This document shows positions 34,767 to 44,970 of a DNA stretch of 64,000 nucleotides, piece by piece. How positions within the stretch are numbered: the stretch's first letter is position 1; each line of letters begins with the position of its first letter. Made by a program: the position numbers and the translations under genes. Under the pieces are notes generated by a model. The model made no database searches. It was given only the letters and a program-made list of their open reading frames with translations, and was not told the origin of the DNA. The DNA comes from Bradyrhizobium sp. MOS003. GTDB lineage: Bacteria > Pseudomonadota > Alphaproteobacteria > Rhizobiales > Xanthobacteraceae. The stretch covers positions 682,001 through 746,000 of the forward strand of contig NZ_PYFW01000001.1 of NCBI RefSeq assembly GCF_003020125.1, read 5' to 3'.

Positions 34767-36455
34767 ATGGCCGGGGAAGATCGGCGCCTCGCAGGCGGCG
34801 CGACATTCATCGATTTCCAGACCGAACCCTCCCGCTACAAGCATTGGAAGCTCGCGGTCGAGGGTGACGTCGCGACGCTGACCATGGATGTCGACGAGAA
34901 CGGCGGCCTGTTCGAGGGCTATCTGCTCAAGCTCAATTCCTATGATCTCGGCGTCGACATCGAGCTTGCGGATGCCGTGCAGCGCCTGCGCTTCGAGCAT
35001 CCGGAAGTGAAGGTCGTGCTGCTGCGCTCGGCCAAGAACCGCGTGTTCTGCGCCGGCGCCAACATCCGCATGCTCGCGGGCTCCACGCACGCCCACAAGG
35101 TCAATTTCTGCAAGTTCACCAACGAGACCCGCAACGGCATGGAGGATTCGTCGGAGAATTCCGGCCAGCGCTTCATCACCGTGGTGAACGGCTCGGCCGC
35201 CGGCGGCGGCTACGAGCTGGCGCTCGCGACCGATCACATCATCCTCGCCGACGACGGTTCGTCCGCCGTCGCGCTGCCCGAAGTGCCGCTGCTCGCGGTG
35301 CTGCCGGGCACCGGCGGTCTCACCCGCGTCGTCGACAAGCGCAAGGTGCGTCGCGACCATGCCGATTTCTTCTGCACCATCGAGGAAGGCGTGAAGGGCA
35401 AGCGCGCCGTGCAATGGCGCCTGGTCGACGAGATCGTGCCGAACAGCAAGCTCGAAGGCAAGATCGCCGAGCGCGCCAAGGAGTTCGCGGATCAATCGAA
35501 GCGCAAGGGCAGCGGCAAGGGCATTACGCTCTCCCCACTCAAGCGCGTCATCGACGAGACCAGCATCCGCTACGAGTTCGTCACGGTCGATATCGATCGC
35601 ACGGCCCGCATCGCCACCATCTCGATCAAGGCACCGGAGACCGCCGCACCCGCCGACATCGACGGCATGATGGCGCTGGGCGCGTCGTTCTGGCCGCTTC
35701 AGGTTGCGCGCGAGCTCGACGATGCCATTCTTCACTTGCGCATCAACGAGCTCGAGATCGCGATGCTGGTGTTCAAGAGCCATGGCGACCGCGCCCATGT
35801 GCTCGCGCACGATGCGTTCCTCGAAGCCAACAAGGCGCATTGGCTGGTCAACGAAATCAGGCATTACTGGAAGCGCGTGCTCAAGCGCATCGACGTCACC
35901 TCGCGCACGCTGGTGACGCTGGTCGAGCCCGGCTCCTGCTTCGCCGGCACGCTCGCCGAGCTCGTCTTCGCCGCCGACCGCTCCTACATGCTGATCGGCA
36001 CGCGCCAGGGCGACAACCGCCCGCCGCCGTCGATCGAGCTCTCCGCGATGAATTTCGGCCCCTATCCGATGAGCCACGGCCTGACGCGGCTGCAATCGCG
36101 CTTCCAGGCCGATCCCGCCGATGTGGAGCGCGCGGAAGCGACGCTTGGCACCGCGCTCGACGCCGAGCCGGCCGAGGAGCTCGGCCTCGTCACCTTCGCC
36201 CTCGACGACATCGATTGGGACGACGAGGTCCGCGTGTTCCTCGAGGAACGCGCCAGCTTCTCGCCCGACAGCCTCACCGGCATGGAAGCGAGCCTGCGCT
36301 TCGTCGGCCCCGAGACGATGGAATCGAAAATCTTCTCGCGCCTGACCGCATGGCAGAACTGGATCTTCCAGCGCCCCAACGCCGTCGGCGAGGAAGGCGC
36401 GCTGCGCCGCTACGGCAGCGGCCAGAAGCCGAAATTCGACATGACGCGAGTGTGA
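34767..36455 (+). CDS. boxC: Benzoyl-CoA-dihydrodiol lyase BoxC
   Basis: BoxC opens the 2,3-epoxide ring of benzoyl-CoA hydrolytically, giving formate and a semialdehyde-CoA. The 562-residue product belongs to the crotonase superfamily; the oxyanion loop is CAGANIRMLAG and the GSAAGGGYELALATDHIILAD stretch is characteristic. The length and C-terminal half match BoxC. AAGGG precedes the ATG at 34767; frame sequence upstream (from 34716) is not supported. It is preceded by two BoxR-like motifs and followed by boxB. Confidence 0.94.
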   Translation: MAGEDRRLAGGATFIDFQTEPSRYKHWKLAVEGDVATLTMDVDENGGLFEGYLLKLNSYDLGVDIELADAVQRLRFEHPEVKVVLLRSAKNRVFCAGANIRMLAGSTHAHKVNFCKFTNETRNGMEDSSENSGQRFITVVNGSAAGGGYELALATDHIILADDGSSAVALPEVPLLAVLPGTGGLTRVVDKRKVRRDHADFFCTIEEGVKGKRAVQWRLVDEIVPNSKLEGKIAERAKEFADQSKRKGSGKGITLSPLKRVIDETSIRYEFVTVDIDRTARIATISIKAPETAAPADIDGMMALGASFWPLQVARELDDAILHLRINELEIAMLVFKSHGDRAHVLAHDAFLEANKAHWLVNEIRHYWKRVLKRIDVTSRTLVTLVEPGSCFAGTLAELVFAADRSYMLIGTRQGDNRPPPSIELSAMNFGPYPMSHGLTRLQSRFQADPADVERAEATLGTALDAEPAEELGLVTFALDDIDWDDEVRVFLEERASFSPDSLTGMEASLRFVGPETMESKIFSRLTAWQNWIFQRPNAVGEEGALRRYGSGQKPKFDMTRV

Positions 36456-36463
36456 CGACGAAC

Positions 36464-36580
36464 GTGTCCCGGGCGCGCTGCGGCATGCAATGCCGCAGCG
36501 CAGAACCGGGCCCCATAGTGGACCGAACATAGGTCCCGGCTCAGCAGCGCACCGCTTCGCGCTGCGCAGCGTCCGGGACA
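36464..36580. repeat. Intergenic palindromic repeat, family D
   Basis: The arms gtgtcccgggcgcgctgcgg and gcgctgcgcagcgtccgggac are inverted, with internal palindrome gcggcatgcaatgccgc and a central cgggcccc / ggtcccgg pair. It lies within the boxC-boxB operon, between the two reading frames. Confidence 0.75.
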
Positions 36581-36600
36581 AGAACCCAAGGAGCACGGCC

Positions 36601-38052
<1,452 letters not shown>

Positions 38053-38106
38053 GACGATCGCCGGCTATGGCCGTCACCGATCGACGGATCATCAAACCAA
38101 TCAAAA

Positions 38107-38140
38107 CAAAGCCCCGCACGGTGCCGGGGCTTTGTTGTCC
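38107..38140. terminator. Bidirectional rho-independent terminator after boxB
   Basis: caaagccccg (38107-38116) pairs with cggggctttg (38125-38134), around an 8-base loop, and is followed by TTGTTGT. The minus direction has aaaacaaag, so both convergent genes could end here. Confidence 0.85.
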
Positions 38141-38157
38141 GAGAGAGCGTCTTTCGA

Positions 38158-38919
38158 TCAGTAGCGGGCGACGACCGGGCCGCCGAAGCGGTAGTTGATG
38201 CGGGCGGTGACCACATCGACATCTTGACGGATGGTGTCGCTGCGCGAGGGGCCCGCAAACGGCGGCACAAAGTTGAAACTGATGTCGCGCTTGCCCATGA
38301 ACAGGTGATTGTATTCGACCGCGAGCGACCAGTTCGGGGCGAAGCCAAATTCGATGCCGGTCCCAACGGCGGCACCCCACCGGGTCTCGCTCGCACGATC
38401 GAACACGGCGCCGGTCGGGATGTCGATACCCTCATACTTGTCGTGGGCGACAGCAGCGCCACCCTTCACGTACCAGAGGACGTTGTTCCAGGCGTAGCCG
38501 ACCTGACCGGTGAACAGGCCGAAGGCGTCAACCTTGCTGCGGTTGATCTGGCCGAAGGGGGCGGGGAATACGAGGCTGGTATTGGACCCCGTGAAATTGG
38601 CCCAGTTGCCTTGCGCCTCGAGACCGAAAACCCAGTTGGTGGCCTGCCAGCGATAGCCGATCTGGCCACCGACCGTGCCGTCGGTCGCATCGTGGCATCC
38701 TTCGGTGGCGACCGGCCCGGGAACACCGAGCACGGAGAAATTGTCCCAGCACTTGCGGGCCCAGCCACCGCCGCCGTTGGCGCCGACATAGAAGCCGGTC
38801 CAGTTATAGACGGCAGCGACCGGGACCGGCGCCTTGGTGTAGGGCCGGGCTGCCAGATCCGCAGCAACAGCCGATCCAGTGAGTGCCGCCGAAATGGCGA
38901 TTGTGGCGATTACCTTCAT
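38158..38919 (-). CDS. Outer-membrane beta-barrel protein (Omp25/RopB-like porin family)
   Basis: The 253-residue product has a signal peptide (start MKVIATIAISAALTGSAVA, cleavage near residue 20) and a mature N-terminus DLAARPYTKAPVPVAAVYNWTGFYVGANGGGGWA. Repeats of amphipathic strands with aromatic ends and a terminal RINYRFGGPVVARY, ending in an aromatic residue, fit an eight-stranded barrel of the rhizobial Omp25/OmpA-like group. It shares the terminator at 38107 with boxB. Confidence 0.85.
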   Translation of the reverse strand: MKVIATIAISAALTGSAVAADLAARPYTKAPVPVAAVYNWTGFYVGANGGGGWARKCWDNFSVLGVPGPVATEGCHDATDGTVGGQIGYRWQATNWVFGLEAQGNWANFTGSNTSLVFPAPFGQINRSKVDAFGLFTGQVGYAWNNVLWYVKGGAAVAHDKYEGIDIPTGAVFDRASETRWGAAVGTGIEFGFAPNWSLAVEYNHLFMGKRDISFNFVPPFAGPSRSDTIRQDVDVVTARINYRFGGPVVARY

Positions 38920-39317
38920 CGTATTGGCAACCCTGTCTTGCATCGCAAATTTGGTTCGAAGATTATTTGGTTTCAGGCAGATTGCTATCACCGGAACGAC
39001 ACAGTGAGTTCCAAAAGGGGGCTGCGGCGACCGACGAGAGCAGCCCTCGGTGGTGGCTGCTCGCCGCAATCGGCTTTCGGCGACGGAGACTCTGGTCAAC
39101 CGCGCCATGAGACGGTTCTGGCCGGTGCTCGACATGCGCCCGCGCGACGACTGCGCCATACGAAGACTGTCATCGCCCGGCTTGATGTTTAGACCGGAGA
39201 CATAGCTGACACCTGTTCGGACACATCACTGACAGGTTGGCCGTTGGTCAAGCCGGGGTACGACAGCGGCGTGTGGGCGCCGCCGCCTGCTTTCCATAAT
39301 CCGCTGACGCGCTCCGC
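38920..39317. other. Intergenic stretch with no clear gene
   Basis: About 400 bases lie between the porin start and the SDR end. The AT-richer part just upstream of the porin start probably holds the porin promoter. Nothing else here resembles a protein gene or a known RNA. The segment from 39187 is described separately. Confidence 0.5.
39187..39300. mobile_element. Possible insertion-sequence end remnant
   Basis: Strings such as gacatagctgacacctg, cggacacatcactgacagg and tggccgttggtcaagccgg resemble the border region of IS481/IS3-like elements I recall from bradyrhizobial genomes. No transposase frame is present. This is a memory-based impression and may be wrong. Confidence 0.2.
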
Positions 39318-40118
39318 CTACCCCGCGATCTCCAGCCCCGCATTGGCGTACACCACGCCGCCATCGACCGCGATGGTGTTGCCGACCACGTAATCGCCCG
39401 CACGCGAGGCGAGATAGATCGCGACGCCCGCCATGTCCTCGTCGCTGCCGATGCGCCGCGCCGGAATCCGCTTTGCGACGTCGTCGGCGTGGTCCCGCGC
39501 GGCCCGGTTCATGTCGGATTTGAACGCCCCCGGCGCGATCGCGGTGACGTTGATGTTGTCCTTGACCAGCTTGGTCGCCATGCGCCGTGTCAGATGGATC
39601 ACGGCGGCCTTGCTGGCGGCGTAGGAATAGGTCTCGCTGGGATTGACGAAGATGCCGTCGACCGAGGCGATGTTGATCACCTTCGCCGGCCGTTCGTGCG
39701 AGGCCGCCGCGCGCAGCGGTTTTGCCAGCGCCTTGGTCAGGAAGAACAGCGACTTGACGTTGAGGTCCATCACCTTGTCCCAGCCGCTTTCAGGGAATTC
39801 GTCGAACTCTGCGCCCCAGGCCGCACCCGCATTGTTGACGAGGATGTCGAGCTTCGGCTCCAGCTTGATGATCTCGGAAGCGAGCCTGTCGCAGCCTTCG
39901 ACGGTCGAGATGTCGATCGGCAGCGCGATGCATTCGCCGTCATATTGCGCGCTGAGCTCCTTGGCGGTGGCCTCGCACGGGCCGGCCTTGCGCGCGGTGA
40001 TGTAGACCTTTGCGGCGCCGGCGCTGAGAAATCCCGCCGCGATCATCTTGCCGATGCCGCGCGAGCCGCCGGTCACCAGCGCGACGCGGCCTTTGAGCGA
40101 GAACAGGTCGTTGAACAT
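39318..40118 (-). CDS. Short-chain dehydrogenase/reductase
   Basis: This 266-residue classical SDR has the cofactor motif TGGSRGIG (residues ~16-23), NNAGAAWG, the catalytic Tyr-x-x-x-Lys in YSYAASKAA with Ser in INIASVDG upstream, and a GNTIAVDGG end. The GFLSAGAAKVYITARK segment after the first strand suggests NADP use (Arg after the second strand). AGGGAGG precedes the ATG at 40118. The likely role is reduction of a small alcohol/ketone; substrate unknown. Confidence 0.9.
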   Translation of the reverse strand: MFNDLFSLKGRVALVTGGSRGIGKMIAAGFLSAGAAKVYITARKAGPCEATAKELSAQYDGECIALPIDISTVEGCDRLASEIIKLEPKLDILVNNAGAAWGAEFDEFPESGWDKVMDLNVKSLFFLTKALAKPLRAAASHERPAKVINIASVDGIFVNPSETYSYAASKAAVIHLTRRMATKLVKDNINVTAIAPGAFKSDMNRAARDHADDVAKRIPARRIGSDEDMAGVAIYLASRAGDYVVGNTIAVDGGVVYANAGLEIAG

Positions 40119-40207
40119 GGTGCCTCCCTTTGTTGGCGCTGTTTTGGGCGGGGAGGGGAAGGGAGTCAAGGAAGGGGCTGAGAGTAGCCACCAGCGGAGA
40201 ATGCGGT

Positions 40208-41266
40208 CTACGCCGCCGCGAACCGGCGGAAACCGTTCCACATCGCGGTCGCGGCGCCCGAGGTCAGCACCGGCAAAATTCGCGCGTCCTGGTAATTGCC
40301 GTTGAGCGAGACGCGCGGCAGCGCCGTCATGTGGGCGGCATTGTCGGCGAACAGCATGCCGGGCCGCGTCGTCACCGCGGTCTTGAAGCCCGCCGTTGCA
40401 GCGAGGCCGAATTCGCGGACGCCTGCGGCCTCGCGGTCGCCATAGGGATAGGCGAGATGCAGCACGGGACGGTCCAGCGCCTGCTCGATCCGCGCGCGGC
40501 TCGTGGCGATCTCCTGCGCGGCGACGTCTTCGGCCTGCTTGGCGAGGTTGCAATGGCTGACGCTATGCGCGCCGATCGTGACCAGCGGATCGGCGGCAAA
40601 GCTCTTCAGCTCGGCCCAGGACAGGCAGAGGCTGCGGCACAGCGCGGCCATGTCGACGTGGTGCGTCGCGCAGAGCGCCTCGATCTCCCGCTTGAGATCG
40701 TGCTCGCCGGGCAGCGCGCGCAGCCAGTCGTGCAGGCGGTCGAACGCTGCCTGCTTGGCCACAGGCGTCGTCGCATCGAGCCGCAGCGCGGAATGGCCAA
40801 CGGTGACATCGATCTGCTCGGCCTTGGCGATCACGGCCTCCAGCGCCGTCCACCACAGCCGTCCGGTGCCTTCGGCAAAATCGCTCGCGACATAGACCGC
40901 AAGAGGCGCGTCAAATTCGCGCAGCACGGGTAACGCGTAGTCGAGATTGTCGCGATAACCGTCGTCGAGGGTGAAGGCAGCGAAGCGGCGGTCGAACCGG
41001 CCCTGCACCAGCCGCTCATGCAGCTCGTCCATGCTGACGATGTCGATATCGCGCGCGCGCAGATGGCACAGCGTCGCGCGCAGGAATTCGGGGGTGACTT
41101 CGAGATGCCGGTTCGGCTGGAACGCGGCCTCACGGGCCGGCCGCACGTGGTGCAGCATGAAAATGGCGCCGACGCCCGACAAAAGCGGGCGCAGCAGATG
41201 GTGCGCGCCGCTGAAGTAAAGTGCTCCCAGCCCGGCGCGGATGACATTGTTACGCAGTTGTTTCAT
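40208..41266 (-). CDS. Polysaccharide deacetylase-family protein
   Basis: The 352-residue product has the NodB homology fold: AAFTLDDGYRDNLDYALPVL (the DD metal/catalytic motif) at ~95-115, GAHSVSHCNLAK (H-x-x-x-H metal ligands) near residue 230, and YPYGDREA. A hydrophobic start VIRAGLGALYFSGAHHLLRPLLSG may hold it to the membrane. Family members deacetylate chitooligosaccharide or peptidoglycan-type sugars. The start at 41266 fits. The neighbouring OmpA-like gene is divergent. Confidence 0.85.
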   Translation of the reverse strand: MKQLRNNVIRAGLGALYFSGAHHLLRPLLSGVGAIFMLHHVRPAREAAFQPNRHLEVTPEFLRATLCHLRARDIDIVSMDELHERLVQGRFDRRFAAFTLDDGYRDNLDYALPVLREFDAPLAVYVASDFAEGTGRLWWTALEAVIAKAEQIDVTVGHSALRLDATTPVAKQAAFDRLHDWLRALPGEHDLKREIEALCATHHVDMAALCRSLCLSWAELKSFAADPLVTIGAHSVSHCNLAKQAEDVAAQEIATSRARIEQALDRPVLHLAYPYGDREAAGVREFGLAATAGFKTAVTTRPGMLFADNAAHMTALPRVSLNGNYQDARILPVLTSGAATAMWNGFRRFAAA

Positions 41267-41429
41267 GACCGGCTGGCAGACTCTGGCATTCCGCCCGCAA
41301 CTTACGGAAGAACCCTTGAAGAAAAAGTTAGTCGGATTGTCGAGCCGGCGCCTCGGAAGGGCGCCATTTCCGGTTTGACAGCCTGCCAAGGGTTTGTTTT
41401 GTCTCCGTTTCCAGATTTCGGGTCGTCGA

Positions 41430-42824
41430 ATGCAGAAGCTTTTCACGTGGGCCAGCAAATGGTGGCTGGGGCTGATTCCCCTGGCCGTCATGTGGGGATT
41501 TGCGGCCTGGAATAATACCTTGCCGGTCGAGGCCGACCTGTCGGCCCGCAGCTCGGCGGCGCTGAAGGATACCGTTCTGGACAAGACCCGGATCGCGGTC
41601 GATGGCCGCGACGTCAGCCTGGCCGCGGACGCCTTCTCCGAGGAGGGGCGCCGGGACGCCGTGACGGCAGTCGAGACCGTCCCCGGCGTGCGCCTGGTCG
41701 ACGACCGGACCCGCCTTGTTCCCGAGGCCAAACCCTTCGTCTGGAACGCCGAGCGCGACGTGGTGCGGGTGACGCTGTCGGGCTCCGCGCCCTTGCCGTC
41801 GATGAAAGGCCGGCTCACCGAGGCGGCCCGCAAGGAGGTCGGCGGCGTCGAGGTGGCCGATCAGATGGGGCTGGCGCGCGGTGCGCCGCCGCGGTTCGAG
41901 GCCGCCGCGATGCTGTTGCTGGACCAGATCGGCAAGCTGAAGGACGGCAAGATCACGATCACGGACACCAAGGTCAATCTCTCGGGCATGGCGCGCGATC
42001 TCGGTGGCCGCGAGGCGATCGTGGCGGCGCTGAAGAACCTGCCCGAGGGCTTTTCGATCGCCGCCAACGACGTCAAGGCGCCGCCCTATATCTTCCAGGC
42101 CTACAAGGATCCGGTCGCCGCGACCGTGACCCTGACCGGCTACGTGCCCGACAACACCATCCACGCGGCGATCGCCACCAGCGCCGCGCGAAAATTCTTC
42201 ACCGAGAAGGTCGTCGACAATCTCAAGGCCAGCGTCGGCGCGCCCGGCTCCTTCAACACGGCCGTGATCGCCGCACTCGGCGCGCTGTCGCGGCTGTCGA
42301 CGGGCACGCTGGTGGTCTCCGACCGCGAGGTGAAGCTGTCGGGCGATGCGCTCTACGAGGCGGCCGCCAACGACATCCGCGCCGGCCTCGGCAAGGACTT
42401 CCCGAAGAACTGGCAGTACAAGCCGGAGATCACCGTGAAGCCCGCGGCAGGCCCGGTCGACGGCACCGTGTGCCAGCAATTGTTCACGGACCTTCTCGCC
42501 AAGGGCAAGATCCGCTTCGCGGCCAAGCGCGCCGACATCGATCCGGATTCCGCCGCCATCCTCGATCATCTGATCGAGACGGCGCTGCGCTGCCCCACCA
42601 CCAATGTCGAAATTGCCGGACATACCGACGCCGACGGCGAGGACGGCTTCAACCGGGCTCTCTCGGAAAAGCGTGCGCAGGCGGTGATCGACTATCTGGT
42701 CAAGGCCGGCCTGCCCGCCAGCCGCTTCACCGCAATCGGCCATGGCAGCACGCAGCCGGTCGCCGGCAACGACACCGATGACGGCAAGGCGCAGAACCGC
42801 CGCATCGAATTTCTGGTGAGGTGA
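41430..42824 (+). CDS. OmpA-family envelope protein with BON-like repeats
   Basis: The 464-residue product begins with a single hydrophobic segment (WWLGLIPLAVMWGFAAWN) that is either a signal anchor or a membrane helix. Next come repeats of ~75 residues with a KDTVLDKTRIAVDGRDVSLAADAF pattern like BON/putative lipid-binding modules, up to residue ~340. An OmpA C-terminal peptidoglycan-binding domain (~350-460) follows, with HTDADGEDGFNRALSEKRAQAVIDYL and GHGSTQPVAGN...NRRIEFLV. It may link the inner membrane to the cell wall. The downstream membrane gene is coupled. Confidence 0.86.
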   Translation: MQKLFTWASKWWLGLIPLAVMWGFAAWNNTLPVEADLSARSSAALKDTVLDKTRIAVDGRDVSLAADAFSEEGRRDAVTAVETVPGVRLVDDRTRLVPEAKPFVWNAERDVVRVTLSGSAPLPSMKGRLTEAARKEVGGVEVADQMGLARGAPPRFEAAAMLLLDQIGKLKDGKITITDTKVNLSGMARDLGGREAIVAALKNLPEGFSIAANDVKAPPYIFQAYKDPVAATVTLTGYVPDNTIHAAIATSAARKFFTEKVVDNLKASVGAPGSFNTAVIAALGALSRLSTGTLVVSDREVKLSGDALYEAAANDIRAGLGKDFPKNWQYKPEITVKPAAGPVDGTVCQQLFTDLLAKGKIRFAAKRADIDPDSAAILDHLIETALRCPTTNVEIAGHTDADGEDGFNRALSEKRAQAVIDYLVKAGLPASRFTAIGHGSTQPVAGNDTDDGKAQNRRIEFLVR

Positions 42825-42826
42825 CG

Positions 42827-43123
42827 ATGCCCTATCTCGTCTCGTTCCATCTGGGCTGGCTGATCGGCTCGCTGCTGCTGGGCTTCTGCATGGGCTGGAT
42901 CTCGGTGGTCCAGCGCGGCCACGGCACCTCGAAGGCGACCGCGACTTGGCTCGCCGCGCTTACTGCCGCCCTGGTCGCGGCCTCGTTCGCACGCGTCGTC
43001 CCCGGCCGCTTCGGCTACTGGCTCGACCTCGGCCTGATCATGCTTGCCTGCTACCTCATCGGCTGCACCATCGGCGCCTGGCTGCGCGACCGCGTGGTCT
43101 CGCGCAGCCAGCCGGCAGGCTGA
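42827..43123 (+). CDS. Small membrane protein (98 aa) coupled to the OmpA-like gene
   Basis: The product has about three hydrophobic stretches (LVSFHLGWLIGSLLLGFCMGWI, ATWLAALTAALVAASFARV, LGLIMLACYLIGCTIGAWL) and a basic tail, so it is an integral membrane protein. GAGGTG sits just before the ATG at 42827, two bases after the OmpA-like stop. No family is recognised. It probably works with the OmpA-like protein in the envelope. Confidence 0.7.
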   Translation: MPYLVSFHLGWLIGSLLLGFCMGWISVVQRGHGTSKATATWLAALTAALVAASFARVVPGRFGYWLDLGLIMLACYLIGCTIGAWLRDRVVSRSQPAG

Positions 43124-43186
43124 ATCCGGGTCGCCAAGGCCTCTCTCCTGTTGCGGGAATCCCAAGGACCGCCGCATAAGCTGGCT

Positions 43187-43219
43187 TGACAATAATACGT
43201 ACGTACGTATTATTTTCTC
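43187..43219 (+). promoter_or_regulatory. tetR promoter with 24-base perfect palindromic operator
   Basis: TTGACA (43187-43192), a 16-base spacer and TATTAT (43209-43214) form a good sigma-70 promoter. Positions 43192-43215 are a perfect 24-base palindrome centred on the ACGTACGT core, which lies between and over the promoter elements. The expected transcript start, near 43220-43222, coincides with the tetR ATG at 43220, and no ribosome site is visible. The mRNA may therefore be leaderless and the operator autorepressing. Confidence 0.75.
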
Positions 43220-43810
43220 ATGCCCAAGCCTTCACTCAAAGACGATATCCTCGACGCCGGCCTGAAGGTCATGTTCCGGACCGGCTATCACGGCACCAGT
43301 GTGCGCGATGTCACCACCGCGGCCGGCGCTCCGCTGGGGTCCTTCACCAATCATTTTCGTTCCAAGGAAGCGTTCGCCTCGGAGGTGCTCGATCGCTATT
43401 TCGAGATCACGAAGGGATTGGTCGCGGAGGCTCTTGAAGACACGTCGCTGACCCCGCGGGCGCGGCTCAAACGCTATCTCGACATCATCACCGGCCGGCT
43501 CGAAGCCGACGGCTACGGACGCGGCTGTCTCATCGGCGATCTCAGCCTGGAAGCGGCCGGCAGCAGCGACATGCTGCGCAACCGCCTTGCCGAAATTTTT
43601 GCCGAGTGGCGCATGCCTTTTGCTGCCTGCATCAGCGAGGCGCAAAGCGGCGGCGAAATCGATTCCGAATTCGAGCCCGGGGAGCTTGCCGACTTCCTGC
43701 TCGCGTCCTGGCAGGGCGCGATCCTGCGCATGAAGGTCGACCGCTCGCCCAAGGCGCTCGAGCGCTTCAAGACCATCGCCTTCAAAACTGTATTCAAGGA
43801 GCCGACATGA
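43220..43810 (+). CDS. TetR-family regulator of the dehalogenase cluster
   Basis: The 196-residue regulator has an N-terminal helix-turn-helix (DDILDAGLKVMFRTGYHGTSVRDVTTAAGAPLGSFTNHFRSKEAFASEVL) and a helical ligand-binding domain. The start is set by the domain and by the promoter geometry just upstream. The stop overlaps the dehalogenase ATG (ATGA), so both are coupled. It probably represses its own operon through the palindrome at 43192-43215 and is released by a small ligand. Confidence 0.92.
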   Translation: MPKPSLKDDILDAGLKVMFRTGYHGTSVRDVTTAAGAPLGSFTNHFRSKEAFASEVLDRYFEITKGLVAEALEDTSLTPRARLKRYLDIITGRLEADGYGRGCLIGDLSLEAAGSSDMLRNRLAEIFAEWRMPFAACISEAQSGGEIDSEFEPGELADFLLASWQGAILRMKVDRSPKALERFKTIAFKTVFKEPT

Positions 43811-44712
43811 GCCAGCAAGCCGAGATCCAGATCCGCAGCGCTTCCGTGCTGGGAAGCACGATGGCTTATCGCGAGACAGGTGCGCAGGACGCGCCGGTCG
43901 CGCTCTTCCTTCACGGCAATCCGACGTCCTCGCATATCTGGCGAAACATCCTGCCGCTGGTTGCGCCGGTGGCGCATTGCATTGCGCCCGATCTCATCGG
44001 CTTCGGCCGGTCCGGGAAGCCCGACATCGACTACCGCTTCTTCGACCATGTCCGTTATCTCGACGCGTTGATCGAACAGCTCGGCATCGACTCGGCCTAT
44101 CTCGTCGCGCAGAATTGGGGCACTGCGCTCGCGTTTCATCTCGCGGCGCGCCGGCCGGCGTTCGTGCGCGGCCTCGCCTTCATGGAATTCATCCGGCCGA
44201 TGCCGACCTGGCAGGATTTTCACCAGGCCGAAGCTGCGCGCCAGACATTCCGCAAATTCAGGACGCAAGGCGAGGGGGAGGCCATGATCCTGGAGGCGAA
44301 CGCGTTCGTCGAACGCGTCCTGCCGGGCGGCATCATGCGCACCCTGAGCGAAGACGAGATGGCGCCTTATCGCACACCGTTTCCGACGCCGGACAGCCGC
44401 CGTCCCACGCTCGCATTCCCTCGTGAGTTGCCGATCGCGGGCGAGCCCGCAGACGTCTATCAAGCGCTCCAAATGGCTCATGCGGCGCTCGAAGCGTCTT
44501 CCTATCCAAAGCTGCTGTTCACCGGCGAGCCTGGCGCCGTCGTCTCTCCCGAATTTGCCGAGACCTTCGCGGCCTCGCTGCAGCACTGCGCGCTCGTCCG
44601 CCTTGGGCCCGGCCTGCACTACCTCCAGGAGGATCACCCCGACGCGATCGGCCGTTCCGTTGCCGGCTGGATCGCCGGAATCGAAGCGGTGCGTCCCCAG
44701 CTTGCGGCCTGA
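43807..44712 (+). CDS. Haloalkane dehalogenase-family protein with Asn at the nucleophile position
   Basis: The 301-residue alpha/beta hydrolase is very similar to DbjA/DbeA of Bradyrhizobium. It keeps Asn38 (HGNPTSSHIW) and Trp104 of the halide site, Glu127 (FMEF) and the catalytic His271 (LHYLQED). Position 103, the Asp nucleophile in active enzymes (AQDWG), is Asn here (codon aat at 44113-44115, AQNWG). It lacks the extra loop of DbjA, as DbeA does. An Asn cannot form the ester intermediate directly, so the protein may be inactive, act by deamidation, or have another role. A single base change (gat to aat) would suffice. Coupled to tetR. Confidence 0.9.
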   Translation: MSQQAEIQIRSASVLGSTMAYRETGAQDAPVALFLHGNPTSSHIWRNILPLVAPVAHCIAPDLIGFGRSGKPDIDYRFFDHVRYLDALIEQLGIDSAYLVAQNWGTALAFHLAARRPAFVRGLAFMEFIRPMPTWQDFHQAEAARQTFRKFRTQGEGEAMILEANAFVERVLPGGIMRTLSEDEMAPYRTPFPTPDSRRPTLAFPRELPIAGEPADVYQALQMAHAALEASSYPKLLFTGEPGAVVSPEFAETFAASLQHCALVRLGPGLHYLQEDHPDAIGRSVAGWIAGIEAVRPQLAA

Positions 44713-44723
44713 AGGAGGACGAG

Positions 44724-44951
44724 ATGTCGGACGTGACCATCATCTATTGCCGGCCGTGCGGATACGAGAAACGCGCCAAAGAGGCGGCCGCGGCGCTGCA
44801 CCGACAACTGGGGTTGGAAGCCGATCTCGTCCCGGGCAAGGGGGGCGTCTTCCAGGTCAAGCTCGGTGACCGGGTCGTTGCCAGTCGCAGCAAAGGACAT
44901 TTCCCTGACGGCGACGACATCGTCGCTGCCGTCAACGCCGCGCGGGACTGA
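44724..44951 (+). CDS. SelT/SelW/SelH-family thioredoxin-like protein
   Basis: This 75-residue Rdx-family protein has the redox motif Cys-x-x-Cys (YCRPCGYEKRA) near the N-terminus and the VPGKGGVFQVKLGDRVVASRSKGHFPD ending typical of the family. Bacterial members use Cys instead of selenocysteine. It follows the dehalogenase gene with a GGAGG site before its ATG and likely belongs to the same operon. A redox or thiol-handling role is presumed. Confidence 0.87.
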   Translation: MSDVTIIYCRPCGYEKRAKEAAAALHRQLGLEADLVPGKGGVFQVKLGDRVVASRSKGHFPDGDDIVAAVNAARD

Positions 44952-44970
44952 GCCTCGGAGGGCTTTAGCG

